A stretch of 50,954 bases of DNA from Lingula anatina (lineage: Eukaryota > Brachiopoda > Lingulata > Lingulida > Lingulidae): contig NW_019773903.1 in the NCBI RefSeq assembly GCF_001039355.2, positions 363,100-414,053 on the forward strand. The letters are read 5' to 3'. Of this stretch, positions 12,090 to 24,900 are shown piece after piece. The notes beneath the pieces are model-generated. The model worked only from the letters and a program-made list of their open reading frames with translations. It ran no database searches and was not told the origin of the DNA. The position numbers and the translations under genes were made by a program. Within the stretch, counting starts at the first letter, position 1; each line of letters opens with the position of its first letter.

Positions 12090-15000
12090 ATGGCGTCTGA
12101 AGACGAAATAAGCCGCCTTACTAACTTGATGGACTTACGAAGAAAATTCAAAGAATTGGGGCTAAATTTTAAGGGTGTGAAAAGCATTGAAGAGGGGCGT
12201 GTAATATTACGAAGACATCTGCAAGAAGAGAAAGACCAGAGGATGAAACCAAACGTAAGTATACTCTCAGCATACTACACAATACGTTCCAGCGTATCTG
12301 TCCTGTCACATATGCGCCTTAGTTATCTCTGTATTGATATTACACAATTACAACGTCTCATCTCAGAGCGTGTAAAGCACGGGGGGGGGGGGGGGCGGGG
12401 GGGGGAGGGGGGGGGACTGATAGCTGTTATCGTTGGTGGAGGGATGTGTATATATGTACTCGGTTCGAGTCTTAATGTGGGAACATTTTTTTCTTTTCTT
12501 TTTTTCTTTCAGTATTTAGTAAGATGTTATGTTTATCCAAAGGTTTCATTTATAAACATCATTAATAAAATGAAACAGTTCGTCATAAAGCGTCAGATTT
12601 CATTTATTTTATGAAACTCCAATAAATTGCTCCACAATCTGTCTTGTCAGTAGTGTTCTCCAGCTGTGGATTACCTCACTTGTGCTAGGTAGATAAATCT
12701 GAAAGAACAGATAGTACTCTGTTGGGCAGTGAGCCAATCCTCCGAACACAACCTTTTATTTACCAATTCCTAGAATTACTCCTGCGTCACTTTATTTTCT
12801 TTTAATTCTTTTTATATCCTGGTGGGAACAAGGGGTGCACGTGCAACCCCGTGACATATAACAGGAACGCACCTTTTTGCTTAATCCTTCATGACCAATT
12901 TTTCAACGAGTTCAAAAAACGAAAACAATGTCCATTTAGATATCATTTTAAAGTTGTGAACAACATGTGGCTTAAATGGGCATTTTTTTAAGGGGGTAGG
13001 GAAAGAGAATCGTTCATAATTTGTAATTCAAATAAGATATAACAATGATAAATACACAATTCTAGAGCTAAAGGAAGACACTTTACAAATTAGTAATGGA
13101 AGCTATATAACCATGAATAAGGTCTTCGATAAATGGGGTCGAAGGTCAATGTGGTATTTTTAGTAAAATTAAAAAAAAACAGTAAAGCTTATCTATTCAG
13201 AGCATAAAATCTGATTTTAGGGCATTTTCAATAATTTCCTCTATATTGCAAGGACGATATGGCTTATTGGGAGTGTGGTTTACAGTCGATTATACAGCCT
13301 GTATGCTTTATAGATTATTGTATGCAATGAATACAAATCATAATACTTGGAATTTCAAACGACTGAGTTATATGCAGTCAATTTTACAAGATTGTGGATT
13401 GAATTATATATGGATATCCCAAAATGTACAAAACAAAAAAGGCTTAATCCTGAGAATTGAGCAAACCCTTCAGAACCAGTTTATACAAAAGTGGTGTAAT
13501 GATTGTAATAGTTCATCAAAAGGTATCTTTTACAAGTTGTTTACACAAAATAATTAAATGAATTTTGTTCACGTAATATTATTTAGAATTGGAAATAACA
13601 AAAAGGGAAATCGTATACTACTTGCCAGATTTAGAACTAGTAACCATAGAGTGCATTCCCAGAGCGTTAGATCGATCCAGAGATTTAGATTTAGATCGAC
13701 CTAACTCCCTGGGAGTTCACCCTAAATTGCAGTCAGCTGAGCGTGCACCATAGTTAATTACCCCCTTACAGCTTTTAGTAGGCGGGACAGACATTTAAGC
13801 CTGTTAAGCTGACACCAATCTAGTGAGACTCCCCAGGGGGATAGGTCGATCTAAATATCTATGGAAATGGGGTCATAGACTACCAGTTGAGGTAGGTCGA
13901 TGGAATAAAACTGAAAAAATCATAGAATGTGTAATTTATGCCAACGTATAGTATAGGTGATGAGTTTCATTATATAATGGATTACGATTTACTCACAAAT
14001 GATAGAAAAAGGTTGGTACCCGGCTATTTTATAAACAGACCTAACACTTATAAGTTTTACAATCTTTTTGCTTCAGAAAATATCAATATATTGACAAAAA
14101 CTGTGTATATCCATAAACTAATCAATGAGAGAGTTAACCCTTCGGGTTAAATAATACCGTTATATGTTCTCAATGTGAAAACTTGAGAAATAAATAAATG
14201 AAATGAAATGAGATTTGCAACTGATAAGGAGACAGGTACTGCAGATATATTCAATTTAATTGCAGAAGAAAAGGGTACACAGAAAAGAGGGTAAAAGGAA
14301 GCCTCTTTGCAACCCCACAAATGAAATTTGTGCAAAATTGTTGGTAAATAATAACTTTTGCTGACTCGTCGCATCATAATTTTTAGGATGATGAGTCTCA
14401 TTGAATATTTGATGTATAATTTTTATCCCTAAGGCCATAACATTTAATACAGGCAACAATTTGGTACATTGTTATTATTGTTAAAACGATTAGGATAGAG
14501 GGGTTATATAATAAAAGCGGCCTGGTTTGGCCAAATCACGAACAAACAATATTCCTTGTTACCTTCTTTCTTGCTATGAATGAGACTATAAAAGTTTGTG
14601 GTACACTGAGATGGAGGAGACATAAAGATATCTGTGATTTATGCATCATCATGTATATTATCTTGTTTATATATTATCGATATTTTCATCGAATATATAT
14701 TGATTAGTTAATTGGTTACATTTTAAAGTTATCATCAGACGAGCACATAATGGTTATAGCAATTTGGCATCTCCACATATGTACACCATTTATAATTCTC
14801 ATAAATAATTAAAAAACTTTTTAAAAATGTATCATCGTGTAGGTTAAGTAGTGTTTTAAACATATAACTATATCATATATGGCAATGATGTATGCCAACG
14901 AAAAAATATGGTCAAATTTGAGACATGAAATTCTCATGAAAATGAACCAATATATTTCCTTTATTCGGAGATAAGTGAGTATACGATATGATATTTAAAA

Positions 15001-18000
15001 ATCCTTTTTTTTTTTTTTTTTGTTAATTTCATCTCTTTTACAAATATTAAATACCGATGCTAATTGTGTAAAGACTTGGTGACCTTTGGTGAGTCGTTTT
15101 AATTTTATGGACAATTTTACCTACGTGGAAATCGTCGTGGAACATCAGAATCCTGAGAGTTGAGGGGGTGCTCGTTATAAATGTCACAAATGATATAAAA
15201 TATGGAAATCTTTACCGGAAATTGTGCATTTTTTGTACCATGAGACATGTAACATACGGTATCTGAAAAAAAAAACACTGTTCAGAATGGGTTGAAATGT
15301 GAGTGATCGTTTGTAAACAAAAACACGTGGGGATGAAGGTGGGAAAACATTTTGACCAAGACTGTATGACACATGATTATTGTAACATTTTATATTTTAG
15401 CTGGGCAACCTCAACATCATCCATAACAGTGTGAAGAAGGATCGACGGGTGAGGCAAGAACTCAGAAAGCACCTTGAAGGCCTTAATGAATACCTGACAA
15501 AGTTGCCCCCGAATAAAATTGCCAACCTTAATAAAGAATTGATGCCTTTCACCGTGTACGAAGTTGTGCAGAACTTGCTTCATGAAGCAGATTCACCGGC
15601 TAGCGCTATCCTTGTCGCCGGTAAGTGTAAGAATTTTGTTATTACATGTCTTTACAGACAGGTATGAGCAATATATTCTAAGTATGAATAGTAGGCCTAT
15701 ATATTGCTTACTCAAGGGAAATCATATTTTGAGTTTATATATACAGTGTTTATGTTTGTAAACGAAAACAACTACAACGCAGCTTTCGCTATTATAAGGA
15801 TTTGAACCCGGGACTCTTGCAAAGCGTGCGACAGTTCTCCCAACTGAGCCCGGGCCAATCCTGGTCAGCCACTGCAATACAAACAAAATAATATTTTTGT
15901 TGATGCCGAAACCCATAAAATTTTAAGAACAAATATGAATTCCAGCACTGACACTGCTTATTTTTATTATTATTATTTTTTTTTTTTGCATTAACAGCAA
16001 TACACTTTTCTTACCCAAGTAGTCTAACTATTATCCAATGCACTGAGACATATAACCAGTGGCGGATTTAGAGGGTGGGGGTGTCCGGTCCCCCCCCTTC
16101 GGTTTCTGAAAAATATATCACACCAATATTCCCCTACTGAAATTAGAATTTTGCCTAGCTAAATCATAGTTCTAAACCGTACCAAAGGGCATTGTTTGCT
16201 CTCCAAAGTCTCATTTTCACTAGTCGATTCTTTTATACTTGTCGCGTTTATAATTTATCGGTAATCGATTTTCAGTTTATTTGTAGTAAAGTCTACAGGT
16301 CAAGTGATGTGCCTCTAAAACTAGTAAACCTGTGTCTACCGTGTCACTTCCGCTTTCCTCTTTAAATTTGAACATTTCTAGTACACGTCGTACGTAACGC
16401 ACTAATTCATAAAATGGCGGCCGTAGGACTGAAAGCACAACAGCGACATCTGGCGCCAAGCAGGCTGGTATATTATATTATATTATATTACATTATATCG
16501 GTATATTTATATTCATATGATATTCAAAACCACTTACTGTGTTTAGGAGAAACATCTGCAGGAAAGAGTTCTCTCATCAACCTTCTCCTTGGAGAGGAAG
16601 TTCTCCCGACCTCCTTCATAAGTAATACGTCGGTAATCTGCGAGATCAAATACGACACCCAGAAGAGAGCGGACGTCTACAGATTCGGTTCAGACACACC
16701 TGACGTCACTTTTCCCCTGGAAAAGACAAAGTCCGTGGAACAACTGAAGCCATACCTGACCCAAACTGACAGCAGCCGTGATGTGGAGGTCTTCGAATAT
16801 GAGAGAGTTGAAATATTTTGGCCATTGGATCTACTAAAGGTACGTATAGTAAATTAATTTCAGATTCTTTGGTCATATGCCGCATGATAAATTTAGATAT
16901 TTACAGCAACTAGCTTATCTGTTTAACGCATGGCGACACCTGTCATTACATTTATTACATATTTTATGAGACACAAAAAAGGTAATTAAATGCAGATGAA
17001 TGAGTACTCATCTAAGCACAAAAATACTACCGTTTTTATACTACTGGTTATACCTTAGATAATAACTTCCTGTAACACCTTAGATACTAACTAATACCTT
17101 AGATAACAACTTACACAAGGCTTAGATACTAACTAATACCTTAGATACTAACTAATACCTTAGATAACAACTTACACAAGGCTTAGATACTAACTAATAC
17201 CTTAGATAACAACTTACACAAGGCTTAGATACTAACTAACACCTTGGATACTAACTAATACCTTAGATAACAACTTACACCAGGCTTTACTAACTAATAC
17301 CTTAGATAACAACTTACACAAGGCTTAGATACTAACTAACACCTTAGATACTAACTAATACCTTAGATAACAACTTACACCAGGCTTAAATACTAACTAA
17401 CACCTTAGATACTAACTAATACCTTAGATAACAACTTACACAAGGCTTAGATACTAACTAATACCTTAGATACTAACTAATACCTTACAAGGTAGATACT
17501 AACTAATACCTTAGATAACAACTTACACAAGGCTTAGATACTAACTAATACCTTAGATAACAACTTACACAAGGCTTAGATACTAACTAATACCTTAGAT
17601 AACAACTTACACAAGGCTTAGATACTAAATAATACCTTAGATACTAACTAATACCTTAGATAACAACTTACACAAGGCTTAGATACTAACTAATACCTTA
17701 GATAACAACTTACACAAGGCTTAGATACTAACTTATACCTTAGATACTAACTAATACCTTAGATAACAACTTACACAAGGCTTAGATACGATACTAACTA
17801 ATACCTTAGATACTAACTAATACCTTAGATAACAACTTACACAAGACTTAGATACTAACTAATACCTTAGATACTAACTAATACCTAAGATAACAACTAA
17901 CACAAGGCTTAGATACTAACTAATACCTTAGATACTAACTAATACCTTAGATAACAACTTACACAAGGCTTAGATACTAACTAATACCTTAGACAACAAC

Positions 18001-21000
18001 TTACACAAGGCTTAGATACTAACTAACACCTTAGATACTAACTAATACCTTAGACAACAACTTACACAAGGCTTAGATACTAACTAACACCTTAGATACT
18101 AACTAATACCTTAGATAACAACTTACACAAGGCTTAGATACTAACTAATACCTGAGATACTAACTAATACCTTAGATTCTTACTAATACCTTAGATAACA
18201 ACTTACACAAGACTTAGATACTAACTAATACCTTAGATACTAACTAATACCTTAGATAACAACTTACACAAGGCTTAGATACTAACTAATAATACAAGCT
18301 TAGCATCAGTGAAAAATAACTGCAGAGTAATCCTCTGGATGAAATACCAGTTTGTTATCGTTTTTATATTATAATTTTCAAAAATGTTTATCATATACCT
18401 ATATAGTGCTTTGAAATGAAATAATATGCACTTCATAATTAAGAAAAATGCATACTGTCATCATTATTTTAATACTCTTAGCCGGCAGACACAAAAGGTA
18501 ACCTTAGCTTCTTATACATGTATATCTGCTCTGCTCCTATCAGAGGTCTCAATCATTGCTTGTTATAAACCTGCTATTTATTAGAAAAATATAATAATGA
18601 ACCTTGAACCGAAACCGTTCGTCTTCTAGCACTCCGTATTCTTGGTGGATAGTCCAGGTGTTGGGGAAAACCAGAGAATGACCAACCTCGTTCAAAGCTA
18701 CATACCCAAAGCATCCGCCTTCATCTATGTTATTAACAGTATGAACGCAGGAGGAGTACAGGAGGGAAGGGTAGGTGTAACTGACGTGTAACTTTATATG
18801 TCAAGGCAAATACTGGCCGATTAATAATGTATCAATTTTACTGTAACTTCTGCCACAACTTTGCCATATAGATTAAAATGGTAAAAACACAAAAGTAATG
18901 GGAGAGGTCGAACAATGACCCGTGAGTGACTGAAAATTGATTCTTTTCAGGGCAAAAGTAAATTTTGGGCGAATATACTAAATATTATGTATTGGTTTAA
19001 ATAGAATTTAAAAATCTGCTATTCTTTCTTATCCCATCAAAGTATAGAACTAATCTCTGAAGATAAGTTAATATATGGATACAATGAAAAATGATCATTT
19101 TGGGTCGGTATATTCTATCCAAAATTCCTGTTGTGTAGCGAAGGTTTTGTGGTTACACAGTCATGAGATATGTGAAGCCATGATTGTCTGTTCTTTTTAC
19201 TTTTACAGTTGAAAAAACTACTAGAAACTGCTGTGAACAACTCACATGAGGGTGCTCAGGATCGAAGTGTGTTTGATCCAGCGTCTAGCATATTTGTGTT
19301 AAATCGATGGGACCAGGTCGATGCAGACAACAAAAAAGCTGCTTTTGATGACACACTTAAAAAGCTGAAGAACATCAGCACAAAGTTTCATGAAGGTCAA
19401 TTATTTCCTATGGCCACAACTCAAGTACGTTACATTTGATTTCTCTAAGTGTTATCATAGTTTTAATGTTGTATTCTAATTACATTTTACCTACATGTAT
19501 CTCTACATGTGTCGAAACGCGTCTTCTAAGTTGTATATTTTACATAACAGCATATGCGATGATGTTGTAATTGACCTTTTCACTTTGTAAAATCGGTGCA
19601 AAACGAAATATATTGTTATGTGCCCTTCGTATATAATTCGTAGCATCATATAAAGACAATGGATTTGATTTTGAAATGTTTATTTTACATACTAAAGGCC
19701 TAAGCTACTAGTACAACTAGTGGCTACTAGTACATGAACACTGTGGACATGTGATATATATGTTTAATGAATTATCATTTATATAAACCGCAGATTACAG
19801 TAAAATTACAATCGGTCTTCAGATCAGAAATACGATAATCAGCTCTTCTTAACTGGACATTTCAGGCCTACAGCGCATTACAACAGGACGTCGTAAATCC
19901 GGACTATGCAGCATTGCTTCATGGCATAGAACTTCTGATCCCCAGGACCCAGAGGGTTAAACAGGAGACCATATACAGGTATGCAATGGCAATTATTTTC
20001 CTGAACATTATCTCGGTATAATTTGCCGTTTGATCTCTAAAGCTGTCTTTCAGCCTAGTGCATTTCCCTCTGTTCTTGACAAACTGTGTTAATACCCCAT
20101 GGATTGAAGTTGAATATTCTGAATGTTTTATCGTCATTTCAGGAGAGCGACGTACCTTCTGCAACGCTCATCTATCCATCTGCATTCCACAATACGCCAG
20201 AAAAGAAACTCCATGAGTCAGGACGAACGCTTAAGAGACTATCTGTCACAGCAGCTGCAGATTCTGGAGCGCCAACACGGGACAGTGCTAGCGGAGATCA
20301 ATGCCGCCGTTATTAAGGCAAGTGAAGACGCGGCAAGAGAAATACTAGGTCTTCTTAAAAATGGAAGCATACGAGAGGCCATTCTGCGCTTTGAAGGTGA
20401 CGACTTTCCCGACTGCAAATCAGGCACCCAGTGGCCAGCATTCTACAAAGCAGCAAAAGTGGCCACAAATAGGAAAATCAACGCTGAGGTGGACAAATGG
20501 CTGACAGAGAAACATTACTTTGAAAATATCCGCAACCAACTTTGGGAGGATATCGCTAGCAAATACCAATTATTAGAGCACCAGCAAAAGTTGATAGAAG
20601 CCCAGATAGCTTATAATTATGGAGAGTCGGAGGAGATAGGAGAAGGAGGAGATCAAACCACTGCGTTGCAAATCAACGAAAGCATAGGACCAAAAATACG
20701 GATCAATAAAACCCAGAAGGTTCTCGTGGCAGCTACTGCACCTCTGTGGATCCCTGTTGGTCTCGTGGCGTCCGTGTTTCTTATCCCTGCAGTGTCAGCA
20801 TATGCCATTAAGGACAAAGTAAGCTCCGTCAGGTACAATAAAGATAAATCAAAAGCAATGCATTCTATTGCTGAAAAACAGATTGCCAAGTGTTGTGAAA
20901 AGGAGAACCATTTGGCAAAGAAAATTGAAGAAATGTTGAGATCCCAGCTGGAGCCATTGTTTGAGTCTTATGACATGATCAAACAGATTGTCCAGGTTGA

Positions 21001-21876
21001 CGTGGAGCTGTTAAAAGAGCAAGCACTGCTTCACAGCGAAGAAACTGCTCGAATCTACGACTGTTGCAAGGAAAATAGGCGCATTACATCTAGATTTGAC
21101 ATTCTGTACATTGCGGCAATACGGGACTACTGTATCGCATACACAGACATCTGCTGGGGGGAGAGGGTCGCCAGCGGGATGTTTGGAGATGTGCGCAAGG
21201 CGACACACGAGAGAGAAGATGTTGCTGTGAAGGAGATGAAGTGCTCATTTTCGGCCTTCGATTACACTGATAGCGACTCCAGGAGGTAAGAACGAGACCA
21301 AATTTATATTCTAAACTCGAACGTTTGGGTTTTTTAGTGCATCGAAAAAGAAACAACCACTGCACCTGTACAAGTAGAGTTTTTTTATAACCGAGTACTT
21401 AAGATGAGAAGTAGCCTATATGTGAGACTATAAAGAAATAGTGTATACTGCAGTGTAGGACATGTCAATCATCTACCGTATATAAGGTGTGTAAAGAGAT
21501 AACCATTGTGTGTGTTCATACATGCCCCTCTTCTTATTGCAGAGCCAGTGATTTCTTGAATGAAGAAGAAGCATTAAGGTAATCTCAACTCATTTGTCAT
21601 GCTTACATGTACAAAGATTGACTGACCCAGGTTATAGTTTATCTCGGGCTGCTGATAGTTATAAAAGTAAACAGTCTCCAGCCATATTGGTTGATGTCCT
21701 CATTGTGGACTTGGTTGCAGGTATCGGTGACGACTCTGAAAACAAAGCATTTGCTCGTTACAGAGTTAATAAAAAGGTTGTGTGGTAACGCAGATGTAAA
21801 TTGCAGCGTATCTAGCCTATATAATACCCGATGCTGACAGAGTGAATGTTGTGATTCTCCTCGTCGTGTTTTAACT

Positions 21877-21941
<65 letters not shown>

Positions 21942-24900
21942 NTCAGTCTCTAGTCACAGCAACAGTCGCTGTTACGCTTTACCTCATCTTGCTGCTACCA
22001 GAGGTTTCAAGCCGCAAGGTATTCCTTATGATAGGTTTTTAGAGTTCAATCTGAAATAAAATCCGGGCAACGGTTAAAACTTGTCCAATTTGGCTCAGTT
22101 TTGTTGTAGAACATGCAGGCCGTTGATACGGCGAGTAATGACCAACCGACATATTGGCTATGTGGTTCAATTATGGCGATTTTGATGACCAAGGTAGCTA
22201 CTCATTCCCTTGGTTCTGTAAGTTATCTGCTATTAAAAGTCCTCTGTGTGAACCGGCAATCTCATCGTGCAACCTAAAATTGTTCCTAAGTTGCCCCCTA
22301 TCAAATGATAGTCAAGTGGTTCCCAGATTATTCCTTTATTTGATCTGGTTCAGGTTTTCATCGATGACTACTATTGGTGTTTTGGCACCAATGTGGTATC
22401 CACTCCAAATACTGACACTGTCAATGACCCTGGTCACTTAAGAAGTGGCACACGTTTCGTCGTAGGCCTCTTCAGGATGTCTGTAAACTCTGTTTTGACC
22501 AGTTTAGCGGTACAGGTGAAGTTTGACCCCAATAAAGAAAGCCACGCGGTTTCAGTGTTCTACCCAGAAACGGTCATGGTCCCCAATTCATTAGAGAAAC
22601 AGACTGCGCTGTTTTGTTGTTTACAGTGGCTTCCTCAGAGGTCATCTGGTATCTTAACCTGCTGAAACCAGTTTGGTGTACGATAAGAGCCTTGAAAAAC
22701 GCGTTTTGGTGACAATTTACCCCTCATTCAAAACGGACTGGGTGGTTTTGGTTTAATTGCAGCAGCATATCCTGAAGGACAGTGAGTCCTGTACCCTGGT
22801 GGTAATACGCCAATGCATTGGGCGTGGTCTCTGTGTAGGTACATCAGTCTGGGCATTACTCTATAAAACTGTATAGACCATTCCGTTTGACACAATAATC
22901 TGTCTGGCAATGTCTGTGCTTTTTGCGCCATTCTGGCACAGCTTAACAATTTTGTAAAACACTGCTTACTTCATTTTACGCACTGCAAAACCGACCTCTT
23001 GCATACAAAATTTCAAATTCGTCTATGCAGTAGTTGCCGATATATGGATACTTTTTTGACAGAACCATGCTTCGCCAAAGCCAAGCTTTGACCAGCCCAA
23101 AGGAGCACTGCCCAATTAAATCACTGCATATTACACAAGACAACAGAGCAACAGACTAGGTAGTCAGTTAATTGGCAGCGACACACCTGACTACACACTT
23201 CTCCAGTCAGATGTCTTATATGAGATCTGAATTTTTTGAAAAAAGAACGCATTTTTACCTAGGTATACCTTTAAAACTGAAATATTCCATATTAAATGTC
23301 AAGTCTGTATATACATATATAAGTAAAGAAAAATTGAATCTGATACTGGATCTTACTTGAAGCGAGTAATCCCGCGTGGGCTGCCACCACGTGACACCAA
23401 AGCGTGCATGTATGTGGTAAACCATAAGATCAGACGCTAGTCCACCACTACGCCCTAGACCTCGAAATTTTTTAAAAACATGTTTAAAATATATGTTTAA
23501 AATCAAATATTTAGCAATTTAACTGTTACTGAACCTTTAGTTATCAAATTCCATTTTGCAGAAAATTAAGCCACAAGAACATCATTGAATATCGCGGGAC
23601 TGCAGCACAGCGGGTTGCCGGCGGCAGTGTGAACGTTGCCATTATCATGGAATACGTCGACTTCACCTTAGCCCAGCGTATCATTGTCCCAAATCAACAC
23701 AACCAGTTTGAGGAAAGGCGTAAAACTAACCGTCGCGTCGACCCTCGTTTCTTGACCACCGCGGTGGCGTTCTTTGGCCAACAGATATTCCAGGGTCTTC
23801 ACTATATCCACAGACAAGGTTATGCACATAGGGATCTGAAGCCTGAAAACATCTTGGTAAGGTTTTATATGACTTACATTATTATATTGTATTGTTTTAT
23901 GACCCTCCCGCGCACTGATGGGCACATAAACATAGGCATATGGTAAAGAAATCTTAATTGGTGTGTCTCCGGTTTATAACAACATGGTGTAGCATGAGTT
24001 GCCGAGGAAAACGTGCTTTTTCGCCTATTTTCACCGACTATTTCATCCAGTGTCTTATGTAAGAAAGGAGTAGCATGGAAGCTATTCGCCCTATTTGTGT
24101 TGTGAATAGACAGTAGCTAAATACAATGCAGACTTATGGTGGACATGCTTAGCCGAAACGTGTAACATTCTTCAGATGGTTGCGCCCCGGCCCTTCCCTA
24201 AGTCGCTTAAGTTGGTTGCAATTAAGCGAGAATCCCCTTGGAGATAGAACAATCTACACTTAGTATATTGAGTCTGGGAATGATAATAAAACTTTCAAAT
24301 TACCTTCAATGTAAATAATAGTTTTACGTTCTAAACCTACTGTTTATTACCTTCAACGAAAAAATAAAGAGAACATTACAAAAATATAATTATCATTAGA
24401 ATAATCCTGAAAAAATGTTCAAGATTTAAAAATTTAAAACCAGAATCCACAAAACTATTTTATACTGAAACAATTATTGTTTGTGTGACGTGAGATGGCC
24501 CATACATTTATGTATTAATATTACATATAGTTTATTAATATAATCTAGAATGCGTTAAAGGATTTAATGTTAAACTCATTTAACGGGCAGTCAACCTAAA
24601 GACGTGTTTGGAAACTGTTAAAAGAATAAAAAAACCTGCTCCTGACAGCTAAATCAATAATCATCTTCATCTAATACGTTTAAATGTTGTTTAAATGTGT
24701 GGGTATTTTATGTTTTAGATCAGTAGAGATGATCAAGTAAAATTGGCAGACGTTGGGCTGTGTAAACCAATCAACGATATTCTCGGCACTACCTGCGGGA
24801 CTAACCTTTATATGGCACCGGAAGTGAGAAGAGGTGACATCTATGGTTTTCCGTCAGACATCTTCAGCATGGGGTTGATACTGTGGGAGATGTGGTTTGG

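Larger units (their letters stand above)
10044..14847. repeat. Downstream copy of the duplicated segment
   Basis: Collinear with 5594-10017. It carries gene A's first coding exon at 12090-12254, a longer interrupted poly-G tract at about 12381-12415, and a 224-base element insertion at 13650-13873. A block at about 14295-14624 has no counterpart in the upstream copy. It is contiguous with the rest of gene A, so this is the copy used for the gene model. Confidence 0.9.
15401..19978 (+). other. GTPase-domain exons of gene A (exons 2-6)
   Basis: Exon 2 leads in with NIIHNSVKKDRRVRQELRKH and ends SAILVAG; exon 3 opens with the P-loop GETSAGKSSLIN and a likely switch I Thr in ISNTSV; exon 4 has VDSPGVG; exon 5 has IFVLNRWDQVD. 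All four nucleotide-binding signatures are intact, including the P-loop Lys and Ser, so GTP binding and hydrolysis are plausible. Exon 6 (19866-19978) is a short linker ending IPRTQRVKQETIYR. The same exon cut before the P-loop is present in the left-edge paralogue. Confidence 0.85.

Noticed and set aside
7626-12254. Two separate DSTYK-like genes, each with its own first exon
   Set aside because: Only one set of downstream exons exists and the first exon lies in a near-identical segment beside an N.
15790-15862. Functional tRNA gene on the minus strand
   Set aside because: A and B boxes are present but the acceptor and anticodon stems do not pair; it fits a SINE remnant.
17054-18298. CRISPR-like array
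   Set aside because: Units are adjacent with no unique spacers, vary like a minisatellite, and sit in an animal intron.
22154-22665. Plus-strand ORFs in intron 8 of gene A
   Set aside because: They lie antisense to a Tc1 transposase remnant and have no features of their own.
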